NCBI GenBank assembly: GCA_030692365.1
Contig: JAUYCC010000019.1
Coordinates: 1 to 64,000 of the forward strand
From: Pelolinea sp.
Lineage (GTDB): Bacteria; Chloroflexota; Anaerolineae; Anaerolineales; Anaerolineaceae
Direction of reading: 5' to 3'
DNA length: 64,000 nucleotides
Part shown: positions 42,583-50,945 of the stretch, piece after piece
How positions within the stretch are numbered: position 1 is the stretch's first letter
Layout: every line of letters begins with the position of its first letter
Position numbers and translations under genes: made by a program
Notes under the pieces: model-generated
What the model saw: only the letters and a program-made list of their open reading frames with translations
What the model was told of the DNA's origin: nothing
Databases searched by the model: none

Positions 42583-43260
42583 TTAACTACCGCGTTTGGC
42601 TGTTTCCAGCCCGGGAATGGTGGAGCGGCGTTCGATCTCATTTAGAAGTAACGTCATCGCACCGATCACCAGCAGGTAAACCATCCCAACCAACATATAG
42701 GTCTGCATGGGGTTGTAGTATTTGGACATTAATACCTTCGCCACATACAGCATCTCGGGTACGGCAATCAGGTAAACGATGGATGAGATCTTGACCATTG
42801 AAACCGCCTCATTGGACCAGGATGGGATGGCAAAACGGAATGCCTGGGGAATGATGACATGCCGGATGGCTTGCATACGGGTCATGCCGATCGAACGGGC
42901 AGCCATCATTTGGCCGCTGCTGATAGCCTGGATAGCGCCGCGGAAGTACTCCGACTGATAAGCGCCGCTGTTCAGCCCAATAGCCAGGTAAGCGGAAGTG
43001 AACGCCGAAAAGGTGATACCAAATTGCGGCAAACCAAAATAAATAAGAAAAAGTTGCACCAGCACCGGGGTGCCGCGAAAGATTTCGACGTATGCGGTCA
43101 CAAGCCAGCGCAGCCATTTGGGGCCGTAAACCCGCGCCAGGGCTACCGGAAAACCGATGACCATACCGATCACCAGACAAATTAAAGACACTTTAAAAGT
43201 AATCTGTAATCCGATCCAGATATTGGGAAGGGCAATTTGCAGATAATCTATAAAGCTCAT
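42583..43260 (-). CDS. Polar amino acid ABC transporter permease
   Basis: HisM/GlnP-type inner-membrane permease of 225 residues with five to six hydrophobic segments. The FRGTPVLVQLFLIYFGLPQFG region and the EAA loop (SIGMTRMQAIRHVIIPQAFRFAIP) that docks to the ATPase are clear. It pairs with the second permease at 44044-44685, with which it shares the EAA loop almost word for word. The ATPase gene lies between the two. Part of the frl-like operon. Confidence 0.9.
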   Translation of the reverse strand: MSFIDYLQIALPNIWIGLQITFKVSLICLVIGMVIGFPVALARVYGPKWLRWLVTAYVEIFRGTPVLVQLFLIYFGLPQFGITFSAFTSAYLAIGLNSGAYQSEYFRGAIQAISSGQMMAARSIGMTRMQAIRHVIIPQAFRFAIPSWSNEAVSMVKISSIVYLIAVPEMLYVAKVLMSKYYNPMQTYMLVGMVYLLVIGAMTLLLNEIERRSTIPGLETAKRGS

Positions 43261-43273
43261 TTGCTCTCCCCTT

Positions 43274-44026
43274 CTAATGCAGTCCGCTGATCTTGCCCAA
43301 AAACTGTTTGGTGCGCGGCAGGTCGGGATTGTTCAGCATCTTGTCAGGGAAACCCTGCTCAACAATCTCGCCGTGGTCCATGAAGACGATTCGGCTGCAC
43401 ACGTCGCGCGCGAAACCGATCTCATGCGTTACGCAGATCATGGTCATACCTTCCAAAGCCAGGTCTTTCATTACCATCAGAACCTCACCTATCAACTCCG
43501 GGTCGAGCGCGGAGGTCGGTTCATCAAAGAGCATCACGATGGGTTCCATGGCTAGTGAACGTGCGATAGCCACACGCTGCTTTTGCCCGCCGGAAAGCTG
43601 TCCGGGGTAATTACTGCATTTGTTCGCCAAGCCTACCCGCTTTAATTCCATCATGGTCTTGTCATGGGCTTCTTCTTTTTTCATACCCAGCACGTGGATC
43701 AACCCGAGCATAATGTTATCCAGCGCAGTCAGATGATTAAAGAGGTTGAAGTCCTGAAATACCATCCCGATATGCTGGCGGGCTTTATCAATATCGGTCT
43801 TCGGGTCGGTGAGTTCCACACCGTTGACCCACACTTTTCCGGAATCCGGCACGGTGAGTTGATTAATGCAGCGCAGTAATGTTGATTTGCCGGTGCCGGA
43901 AGGACCAACCAGAACCACTACTTCGCCTTCGGAAACGTCCATTGAAATTCCCTTGAGGACTTGTTCCTTCCCGTAGGCTTTGTGGATATTTTCAATTTTT
44001 ACGATCAATTTATCAGGTTTTGGCAT
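43274..44026 (-). CDS. Polar amino acid ABC transporter ATPase (GlnQ type)
   Basis: ATPase of 250 residues. Walker A VGPSGTGKSTLLRCIN, Q-loop in VFQDFNLFNHLT, signature LSGGQKQRVAIARSLA, Walker B VMLFDEPTSALDPE and H-switch CVTHEIGFARDVC are all present, with the short D-loop sequence typical of GlnQ/HisP. Drives import by the two flanking permeases with the lipoprotein at 45862-46659. Confidence 0.93.
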   Translation of the reverse strand: MPKPDKLIVKIENIHKAYGKEQVLKGISMDVSEGEVVVLVGPSGTGKSTLLRCINQLTVPDSGKVWVNGVELTDPKTDIDKARQHIGMVFQDFNLFNHLTALDNIMLGLIHVLGMKKEEAHDKTMMELKRVGLANKCSNYPGQLSGGQKQRVAIARSLAMEPIVMLFDEPTSALDPELIGEVLMVMKDLALEGMTMICVTHEIGFARDVCSRIVFMDHGEIVEQGFPDKMLNNPDLPRTKQFLGKISGLH

Positions 44027-44043
44027 GATTCCTTCCTCTATAC

Positions 44044-44685
44044 TCAGGCGGGGATTCTGATGCGGCGCTCAACCGCGTCCAGGCCGCGGTTGGTGATGAA
44101 GGTCAGCAAAAAATAGATCGCCGCGACCGTGATATAGGCTGTAAAGGGCTGGTAGGTGCGGGCGCTGTAATACTGCGCCTGGCGCAAGATCTCGGGTACA
44201 CCCAGCACATACACCAGTGATGAATCCTTGATTACGATAGCAGCTTCATTTGACCAAGACGGGATAGCATACCGAAACGCTTGAGGGATAATCACATGCC
44301 AGATGGCTTTGTAGCGGTTCATACCGATGGACCTGGCAGCCATCATCTGCCCGCCCGGCACCGATTGAATCGCGCCGCGGATAATCTCAGCCTGATAGGC
44401 GCTGCTGATGATCGCGAGCGACATTGACCCTGCCCAGAATGCCGACAGGTTCACAACGCGCGCGATCATGAAATAAAGAATTAGCAGCAGAAGGATATGA
44501 GGGAGCGCCCGCAAAATGGTGACATAATATCCAACCACCCTGGAGAGAATATTCCCGCCATACACCCTGAGGATCGCTAGGATAGAGCCAAAAAATAATC
44601 CGCATCCCAATGCAACAGCGGTGACTTCCAGTGTAACGCTCAATCCGCGCAGGATGTATGGGACGAGAACAGTCAAAACTTCCAT
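44044..44685 (-). CDS. Polar amino acid ABC transporter permease
   Basis: HisQ/GlnP-type permease of 213 residues. Contains VTILRALPHILLLLILYFMI and the EAA loop SIGMNRYKAIWHVIIPQAFRYAIP, plus SNEAAIVIKDSSLVYVLGVPE, typical of the family. Forms a heterodimer with the product of 42583-43260. Starts 23 nt after the ornithine-cyclodeaminase homologue. Confidence 0.9.
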   Translation of the reverse strand: MEVLTVLVPYILRGLSVTLEVTAVALGCGLFFGSILAILRVYGGNILSRVVGYYVTILRALPHILLLLILYFMIARVVNLSAFWAGSMSLAIISSAYQAEIIRGAIQSVPGGQMMAARSIGMNRYKAIWHVIIPQAFRYAIPSWSNEAAIVIKDSSLVYVLGVPEILRQAQYYSARTYQPFTAYITVAAIYFLLTFITNRGLDAVERRIRIPA

Positions 44686-44708
44686 CAGAAATATCCTTCC
44701 TCAGACTC

Positions 44709-45746
44709 CTAGATCCAGAGCGGTTTTTCCCATAACGCGATTTTCTGGCCTAATCCCTTGGCTTTGGCATTCTGATAAATACGTTCCGCGATGGTGATAT
44801 CCAAGCAGCCCATGCCCAGGTTCGCGAACAAAATGCGCTGGTCACAGTTGGTACGTCCGGGTTTCTCACCAATCAGGATCTTGCCAATATCCGTAATATC
44901 TTCGTCCTTTAATTTGCCAGCCATATGTAATTGCGTCGGGGGGAAGTAATCCCAGGTCTTCAAAGTTGCCCAGTTGTCCACAACCAGGCGGTCGGTGTTC
45001 AGGAAGGCAGCATTTTCCGCTTCAGCTTTAGACATATGCGCGTAATAACTGCCTTTGGGGATCCATTCATCCTTGACAAACGGCTTACGGGCAGTTGTTT
45101 GAGTTGTGATGATATCCGCGTCTTTAAAAGCTTCCTGAACGCTATCTACTACACGAACCTTGATCTTCCCTTCAAATTCTTTGGCAAGATCCTCAGCACG
45201 TTTCCGGTTCAGGTCAAACAGGCGGATTTCTTCCAGTTTGGACATAGCCGTGGTGAGCGACATGATCATGGTGCGCCCGATCACGCCCGCGCCGATCAAG
45301 CCCGCCACTTTGGAATCGGGATTAGCCAGTGTTCTGGCTCCAACACCGGCGACAGCGGAAGTGCGCATGGCGGTAATCAAACCTGCTTCCATGATGGCAT
45401 GCGGGATTGCATGTTCCAGATCATGCAGCAGAATAATATCAATTCCCATGGGCATATCGCCGCGTTTGGCATTGGCCATCGATTCGGCCGCCCATTTGTG
45501 CCCGATACGGTTGACAGTACCGCCAACATAAACAGGCATTGAAACAGCCAGGTAATACTGCTCTTCGCCTGTTTCCGGATTATCAAAGCGAAATACTGGT
45601 TTGTGCGGCTGGTTCACCTGTCCGGAAGCGAATAATTTATAAGTTAATTCCACATCATCCAGCGCGGCATGCATATCCAGCGCTCCGGCCGCGATCACAT
45701 CTTCCTGCGTGAGGAAAAGAAATTCGGGTTTGTATAATTCAGTCAT
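44709..45746 (-). CDS. Ornithine cyclodeaminase/mu-crystallin family enzyme
   Basis: NAD-dependent enzyme of 345 residues. The substrate Lys lies in NRIGHKWAAES, the dinucleotide fold in KVAGLIGAGVIGRTMIMSLTT, and TTQTTARKPFVKDEWIPKG and DRLVVDNWATLKTWD follow. The family converts ornithine to proline with loss of ammonia, or reduces imines (alanine dehydrogenase, ketimine reductase). With a ureohydrolase and a class III aminotransferase in the operon, ornithine or a related diamino acid is a reasonable substrate. True specificity is not predictable. Confidence 0.82.
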   Translation of the reverse strand: MTELYKPEFLFLTQEDVIAAGALDMHAALDDVELTYKLFASGQVNQPHKPVFRFDNPETGEEQYYLAVSMPVYVGGTVNRIGHKWAAESMANAKRGDMPMGIDIILLHDLEHAIPHAIMEAGLITAMRTSAVAGVGARTLANPDSKVAGLIGAGVIGRTMIMSLTTAMSKLEEIRLFDLNRKRAEDLAKEFEGKIKVRVVDSVQEAFKDADIITTQTTARKPFVKDEWIPKGSYYAHMSKAEAENAAFLNTDRLVVDNWATLKTWDYFPPTQLHMAGKLKDEDITDIGKILIGEKPGRTNCDQRILFANLGMGCLDITIAERIYQNAKAKGLGQKIALWEKPLWI

Positions 45747-45773
45747 GATTTCATCCTATATTTTTAAGAAATT

Positions 45774-45824
45774 CAGGGCAGAAACCGGCGCTTCAATAAA
45801 TTTTTGCGTTGCGCTTCTGCCCTG
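45774..45824 (-). terminator. Hairpin after the binding-protein gene
   Basis: CAGGGCAGAA (45774-45783) and TTCTGCCCTG (45815-45824) form a 10-bp stem with an inner GC-rich pairing. It sits 37 nt after the solute-binding-protein gene and 27 nt before the next start. Such hairpins commonly raise binding-protein mRNA over the membrane genes. No T-run follows, so it is likelier to act by mRNA stability than by termination. Confidence 0.45.
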
Positions 45825-45861
45825 TCTCTTTATCGTTTGTTACTCAGGTCTTAAGTTCTGA

Positions 45862-46659
45862 TTACTTAACACCATATTGGGTTAGCAGTTTTTCAATAAA
45901 GCCTTCATTAAGCATATCGGTTATATGCTTGTCGAGTTCAGTCTTGAGGGCGGTTTCACCTTGCTTAATGGCGATGGATTGACCTTCGGTTTCCATCTCG
46001 CCACGCCAGAGTTCCTTGAAACCAAAGGCGGGGTCGGCCATGAACTGTTTGCCAGGTTCCATGTCCATAACAGCGATGTCAATACGGCCAGCCTGCAGGT
46101 CGAGGGCAACCTGCTCATTGCGCTCATACAAAGACATGTTCTCTTTCTTCATAAGACCCGGGGTGATCAGGTTATTTTCTACCCAGTACTGCATAATGGT
46201 ACCGGATTGTGTGCCAATCTTGTAATCGGCAGCTTTCAACGGATCAGTAAAGGCGATTTTGGAATCCTTGGCTGCAAGCATGACATTGTCGCCGGCATAA
46301 TACATGACCGAGAAATCAATCGATTTTCTGCGTTCTGTGGTAGAAGCCATAGCCGCAATAGCCGCATCCACTTTACCTTCCTGAACAGCGGTCACTAGGG
46401 CATCGAAACCAAGGTCCTGGAATTCCACTTCAACGCCCATGCGCTTGCCAATTTCGCGCATGATCTCCATATCGATTCCGACAAATTTATCGTTCTCGTC
46501 CTTGTACTCCCAGGGTTCGTAATCCGCTGAGGTGCCCACCACGATCTTGCCCGCTTTTTTGATGGCGTCCAACCGTGAGGCAGGCGCCTTGGGACCGCAG
46601 GCGGCCACAAGAATCGCCAGGACAATTACCATCAACAACACTTTCATTAACTTTTTCAT
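45862..46659 (-). CDS. Polar amino acid-binding lipoprotein of ABC importer
   Basis: Family 3 solute-binding protein of 265 residues. Signal peptide with lipobox AILVAACG, so it is membrane-anchored outside the cytoplasm. IVVGTSADYEPWEYKDENDK is the usual N-terminal binding segment, MASTTERRKSIDFS contains the Arg that holds the ligand alpha-carboxylate, and YKIGTQSGTIMQYW and DIAVMDMEPGKQF line the second lobe. ATG 46659 follows AAAGGAGAAGG. The acidic residues in the cleft could suit a basic side chain. Delivers to the permeases at 42583 and 44044. Confidence 0.9.
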   Translation of the reverse strand: MKKLMKVLLMVIVLAILVAACGPKAPASRLDAIKKAGKIVVGTSADYEPWEYKDENDKFVGIDMEIMREIGKRMGVEVEFQDLGFDALVTAVQEGKVDAAIAAMASTTERRKSIDFSVMYYAGDNVMLAAKDSKIAFTDPLKAADYKIGTQSGTIMQYWVENNLITPGLMKKENMSLYERNEQVALDLQAGRIDIAVMDMEPGKQFMADPAFGFKELWRGEMETEGQSIAIKQGETALKTELDKHITDMLNEGFIEKLLTQYGVK

Positions 46660-46739
46660 CTTACCTTCTCCTTTAGGTTTTTTTGTGTTTTGGTTACAGG
46701 TAACCAAATACCCTTGTAGAATTATTTAGGGTTGAATTA

Positions 46740-48047
46740 TTATACTTCGCCCATTGACACCTCCAGGATTTCGAGCGCTTTATTAATTTGTTCTTTCGTC
46801 ACAACCAGAGGCGGGATTAAGCGGATAACCTGTCCGGTCGGTCCGGCCATGTAACCCACCAGGCCGTGGTCGAGTGCTTTCTGAAGAATTGCCATGGCTT
46901 TATCAGGATCGGGGTTTTTGCTGCCGTCAGGCTTGACAATTTCAAGAGCGACCATCAGTCCCTTTCCGCGCACATCACCGATAAAGGGATAGGAGGTTTG
47001 TATCTTTTTAAGGCCGTCCAGGAAAATCGTGCCCATCTTTCGGCTGTTTTCCAGAACGTTTTCCTCTTTCATCACTTCCTGGACTGCCAGAGCGGCCGCG
47101 CAGGCTACCGGGTTACCGCCGAAAGTGGTTCCGTGCGCGCCGGGCAGCCAGCGGCTCATGATATCGCGGCTGGCGACGGTCGCTGAGAGCGGAAAGCCGT
47201 TGGCGATGCCCTTGGCGACAGCCATAATGTCTGGCCTGACATCGTAGGTCTGGGCGGCAAACATTTCACCCGTGCGGCCAAAGCCAGACTGGACCTCATC
47301 AAAAATGAGGAAAATGCCGTGTTCATCGCAAATACGCCGCAATTCTTTGAGGAATTCAACAGGTGGGAAGATATAACCGCCCTCACCCTGCACCGGTTCG
47401 ACGATCATCGCCGCGACTTCTGTGGGTTGGATGTAATGGTTGAAAATCTTTTCAATGCTGGCCACACTCCAGGCAACTGCTTTCTCAGGGGTATCCCCAA
47501 TCGGGCAACGGTAAGGATTGGCAAAATCGGCAAAATAGATGCCCGGAACAAGCGGTTCATAATGCTTGCGGTACTTGGATTTCACCGAGGTGACCGATAC
47601 TGCGCCGTAGGTGCGCCCGTGGAAGCCGCCGGTAAAGGCAATGATGCCTGGGCGGCCGGAGACGTAACGCGCCATTTTCAGCGCGCCTTCCACCGCTTCG
47701 GAACCGCTGTTGCCAAAGAAGAACATATCCATGCCTTCAGGCATGACCTTGGGCAGCACTTCAGTCAGCCGGAGCAAAGGTTCATGAAGGGTGATGCCTA
47801 CCGCGCTGTGAGAAAACTTTTTCATTTGTTCGATGGCCGCGTTCAGGACTTTGGGATGGTTATGCCCAAGGTTGGTTACGCCTATTCCGGAGGTGAAATC
47901 CATGTATTCACGGCCGTCTTCGGTATATAAATACACGCCTTCCGCACGGACTGCGGGCAATTCTGGCCAGTCCTCCGCCAGCGAGGGCGCCAGGTTCGTT
48001 CTTACCTTGTTCAGCAACTGTTTGTAGCTCAATGATTGTTCAGCCAT
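46740..48047 (-). CDS. Class III aminotransferase (4-aminobutyrate/diamine type)
   Basis: PLP enzyme of 435 residues in the GabT/ornithine aminotransferase group. TSGIGVTNLGHNHPKVL at the N-terminus, FGNSGSEAVEGALKMAR phosphate site, IFDEVQSGFGRTGEMFA with the cofactor Asp, and AVAKGIANGFPLSATVAS with the Schiff-base Lys. Length and the E-V-Q-S-G-F-G-R-T-G form favour 4-aminobutyrate or omega-amino acid substrates. Guanidinobutyrase would give 4-aminobutyrate, which would then be used here; this link is inference. First gene after frlD on the - strand operon. Confidence 0.85.
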   Translation of the reverse strand: MAEQSLSYKQLLNKVRTNLAPSLAEDWPELPAVRAEGVYLYTEDGREYMDFTSGIGVTNLGHNHPKVLNAAIEQMKKFSHSAVGITLHEPLLRLTEVLPKVMPEGMDMFFFGNSGSEAVEGALKMARYVSGRPGIIAFTGGFHGRTYGAVSVTSVKSKYRKHYEPLVPGIYFADFANPYRCPIGDTPEKAVAWSVASIEKIFNHYIQPTEVAAMIVEPVQGEGGYIFPPVEFLKELRRICDEHGIFLIFDEVQSGFGRTGEMFAAQTYDVRPDIMAVAKGIANGFPLSATVASRDIMSRWLPGAHGTTFGGNPVACAAALAVQEVMKEENVLENSRKMGTIFLDGLKKIQTSYPFIGDVRGKGLMVALEIVKPDGSKNPDPDKAMAILQKALDHGLVGYMAGPTGQVIRLIPPLVVTKEQINKALEILEVSMGEV

Positions 48048-48074
48048 TTCCTTTTTCCTGTTCTGCTTTCTTAA

Positions 48075-48893
48075 TTATTTTTTATATAGTGGCGCCCCGT
48101 GGCCGAACGCGCCATAATACATGCATGTCTCCGCAGCAGATTTCGCCGCGTTTTGCAGCGCAACCTGCACAGAAAGTCCGCCCAGATAATCTACCATAAA
48201 ACGGGCGGCAAAGGCATCGCCGGCGCCCAATGTATCCACTACTTTTTCAACCGGGAGGATCGGTTGGTGGTAAAACTGACTGCCGTCATAAAGCAGCGCG
48301 CCTTGTTCACCACTGGTAACAAAAATAATATCAGGTCCAAAGGAAGATGCATAGTTAATTAACTCCTTATTTTCATCAATATTTTCAACCGGGTTTGAGA
48401 TCAGGGCTATATCCACAAAGGGAAGCGTTCCAGCCAGCGAATCCCCGTTCCATTCCTGGGAAAAATCATAGGAAAGTACTTTGGATAAAGATCTTAGCTG
48501 TTTTAGGAATGGGGTAATGAAACTGTAAACGCTGGTGTGGACCAGATCAAAAGTGGATATGAAATTCAAGTCTTCGTCATTCAGAGCAATTTGATCGCAA
48601 ACGCCTTCGCTGTAATCACCGAAAACGCGGTCACCGTCCTTCAGAGTGACCTCGCAGTTGGTGTTTTCCCCTTCAATCAAACGGCAATGCGAAACATCAA
48701 TTCCTTCTTCATAGATTGAGTTATAAACCAACAGCCCGTGCGGATCTTTGGCTAGCCAGCCGAGGTATGCGGCAGGATGACCCAACCGGTGGGCGAGAAC
48801 CGGTACATTGAGCGAGTTCCCACCAGGGAACATTTTTCCCAGGTGCAGATAACGGTCAACTGTGTTATCGCCAACCCCAATCACCCTGACCAC
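48075..48893 (-). CDS. frlD: Fructosamine (fructoselysine) 6-kinase-like PfkB protein
   Basis: PfkB kinase of 272 residues most like FrlD/FraD. It starts GVGDNTVDRYLHLGKMFPGG then NSLNVPVLAHRLGHPAAYLG, carries the distinctive DRVFGDYSEGVCDQIALND, and VDTLGAGDAFAARF gives the catalytic Asp. E. coli FrlD has matching GDN.VD....FSGGN..NV and DRVFGDY.EGV blocks. Phosphorylates the sugar part of an Amadori compound at C6 so the deglycase next door can cut it. Two-nucleotide gap from frlB. A ribokinase or other PfkB role is less likely given the neighbour. Confidence 0.82.
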   Translation of the reverse strand: MVRVIGVGDNTVDRYLHLGKMFPGGNSLNVPVLAHRLGHPAAYLGWLAKDPHGLLVYNSIYEEGIDVSHCRLIEGENTNCEVTLKDGDRVFGDYSEGVCDQIALNDEDLNFISTFDLVHTSVYSFITPFLKQLRSLSKVLSYDFSQEWNGDSLAGTLPFVDIALISNPVENIDENKELINYASSFGPDIIFVTSGEQGALLYDGSQFYHQPILPVEKVVDTLGAGDAFAARFMVDYLGGLSVQVALQNAAKSAAETCMYYGAFGHGAPLYKK

Positions 48894-48894
48894 T

Positions 48895-49923
48895 TTAATA
48901 ATCCACCTTTCCCATATAGCGGCGGATGGTCAGCGGGTGGCCGCGCAATGTTGCCAGTTCCTCCACAAGACTCGTGAGTGCTGAGTCGAGGATAAAAGGC
49001 GCGACAATCCCCCGCACCTCTGCGTGGATACCCCTCATTTCAAAATCCCGTGAGTCGTAAACAAAGCTGCTGCCAGCATATTGAACGCAAAAGCGTTCCA
49101 CGCGCTCTCCTTCGGGGCGGCTGGGGTCTTCGCCAACCAGCACCAGGAGCGGAACGGTCTTGTCAACCACTTCAAAAGGTCCATGGAAGAAGTCCGCTGC
49201 GGTAAGCGCGTGGGCGTGCATCCATTGCATTTCCATCAGGATACAGGCAGCAAACACATAAGCCGTGGTGTACATTGGTCCAGCCCCGATCACATACAAA
49301 AGATTTTGGGTAGCCAGCTCTTTTGCCTGAACAGCAGCGTTGGCAAGGTTAGCCTCTTTAGTGTCGGCTAACGCTGCCGGAAGATTTGGGAGAGATTCCA
49401 TCAATGCTGGATGAAATCCCCAGCCTTTCTCCCGTTCATTTAAATAGGCGCTGAAAAGCGTTTGGGCCAGGATATAAGCAGAAAAGTAACCCTGTGTAGT
49501 TTTACCGTAAGGTAATGAGCTCATCGTCGCTGACCCCAAAGGTGAAGATACTTCCTGAGTAATAGATAATGTCTTGCACGGTTTGGATTGCAGAAATTTC
49601 GCTGCGTCCAGTGCCTCTCGCGTAGTGCCAGAGTGTGACCCCAGAATAACCAGGGTCTTCTCATCGATCGCCGCGGGATTCTGGCTCACCAGGTCAACCG
49701 AGTAATAAACACGAATGTCCGTTTTGATCGCACTTTTCTGACCCCAATAAGCCAACAGGCGCATCATGTAATGCGGAGCTCCGCAACCCGCGAAAATGAT
49801 GTGGTTTATCCCCTCCCCTGCAAAATCTTTTCCCAATTGCTCAGCATTTTTGATCTGGTTTAGAGCACCCGAGAATTGGTTGATAAAATCAGTTTTGTCG
49901 AATTTCGTGTTTTGAACTGGCAT
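48895..49923 (-). CDS. frlB: Fructosamine-6-phosphate deglycase-like SIS protein
   Basis: SIS-domain protein of 342 residues related to GlmS isomerase domains, FrlB and FraB. INHIIFAGCGAPHYMMRLLA opens the first SIS domain, VILGSHSGTTREALDAA (here VILG written within TLVILGSHSG) is the phosphosugar loop, and ADFFHGPFEVVDKTVPLLV matches the EFRHGPLEIV of FrlB; it ends RRYMGKVDY, like RRYYGGLVEY of E. coli FrlB. Splits a 6-phosphofructosyl-amino acid into glucose-6-phosphate and free amino acid. The gntR stop is adjacent. A glucosamine-phosphate isomerase/deaminase role is the main alternative. Confidence 0.8.
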   Translation of the reverse strand: MPVQNTKFDKTDFINQFSGALNQIKNAEQLGKDFAGEGINHIIFAGCGAPHYMMRLLAYWGQKSAIKTDIRVYYSVDLVSQNPAAIDEKTLVILGSHSGTTREALDAAKFLQSKPCKTLSITQEVSSPLGSATMSSLPYGKTTQGYFSAYILAQTLFSAYLNEREKGWGFHPALMESLPNLPAALADTKEANLANAAVQAKELATQNLLYVIGAGPMYTTAYVFAACILMEMQWMHAHALTAADFFHGPFEVVDKTVPLLVLVGEDPSRPEGERVERFCVQYAGSSFVYDSRDFEMRGIHAEVRGIVAPFILDSALTSLVEELATLRGHPLTIRRYMGKVDY

Positions 49924-50715
49924 CTAATCAGGATCCTTAGCGACTTTGGTTTCGGTTATTTTTGGCTGAATCTCATTCATGGTTGTTTCGCTCTGAAAAG
50001 CGACCCGCTGTGGGTGGTTGATTGACTTGACAAATTCGAAAGGAAGTCCATCGCTATTAAAGACCACAGAGCGAAAATAAAGCACGGGGTCGTTCATTGA
50101 CAACCCTAAAAGTTCAACTTCCTGTTCGGTAGGCCAGGTGATCTTCAGTTTGTCGGTGCTGCGGGCAGGGATGATTCCGTAACGCTGCTTCAAGTAATCA
50201 TACAGGGAATTCTGGCTGGATACATCACCTTTTGATAATTCATTAAATATTTCTTTAGGCAAATAGCTGGTTTCAATACAAAAAGGAAAACCGCTGGTAA
50301 GACGCAGGCGTTGGATGATGTAGACCGGGCTCCCGCTCCGGAGGCGCAGGTATTTGGCAACTTTGGCAGGTGCTGGGATTTCATCAAACGATAATAACTT
50401 TGAGCCCGCCGCGCCACCCTTCCCTTGAATCTGCCGAGTAAGGCTTTGCACACTGCCAGGAGTAAAAGTGCGGATCACCTTTGGTTCACTGACGTACGTG
50501 CCGCTGGTTGAGCGGCGTTCTAGATACCCCTGCGCGGTAAGCATTTCAACCGCGCGCCTGACGGTCATGCGGCTTGCCTTTAATTTTTCAGCAATTTCCC
50601 GCTCAGACGGGATCTGGTCACCGGGTTCATATTCAATCCCGTCAATCATATCCCGAAGGGCTTCTTCGATCTGCAGGTAGAGCGGCTGTTGAGTTTTGGG
50701 CAATGCTTTATCCAA
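49924..50715 (-). CDS. GntR-family regulator with UTRA ligand domain (FrlR-like)
   Basis: HutC/FarR-type transcription factor of 263 residues. The winged helix at ~10-80 includes GDQIPSEREIAEKLKASRMTVRRAVEMLTAQGYLERR; the UTRA domain (~95-240) would bind a sugar-phosphate or amino acid-type effector. First gene of the 11-gene - strand operon, with a TTGGTATAGACCAA palindrome 36 nt upstream. It probably represses the operon and itself until an Amadori compound or its phosphate is present. Confidence 0.85.
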   Translation of the reverse strand: MDKALPKTQQPLYLQIEEALRDMIDGIEYEPGDQIPSEREIAEKLKASRMTVRRAVEMLTAQGYLERRSTSGTYVSEPKVIRTFTPGSVQSLTRQIQGKGGAAGSKLLSFDEIPAPAKVAKYLRLRSGSPVYIIQRLRLTSGFPFCIETSYLPKEIFNELSKGDVSSQNSLYDYLKQRYGIIPARSTDKLKITWPTEQEVELLGLSMNDPVLYFRSVVFNSDGLPFEFVKSINHPQRVAFQSETTMNEIQPKITETKVAKDPD

Positions 50716-50750
50716 ATTTCTCTAAACAAAATTATCAATGGATGAATTAG

Positions 50751-50764
50751 TTGGTATAGACCAA
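50751..50764. promoter_or_regulatory. Candidate GntR (HutC/FarR-type) operator
   Basis: TTGGTATAGACCAA is palindromic except for two central pairs and contains GTATAGAC, which fits the GTMTAKAC operator core described for the HutC/FarR branch of GntR regulators. It lies 36 nt before the start of the regulator gene, at a distance that would cover the promoter. One copy was seen. Confidence 0.6.
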
Positions 50765-50945
50765 TTATACCCCATCGATTGATGCTATTTCAAGGAAATA
50801 TCAAGTTATCATTCCAATATCCTGAAAATAAATATATCGATACTCGCCCGAATCAGGTATTACTGATATATAAAACCCGGCTTCTTGAAAGCCGCTTGTA
50901 CATTAATTTTTTGGATTTACCAAATTCAGGGATTGCAGAAAATTG

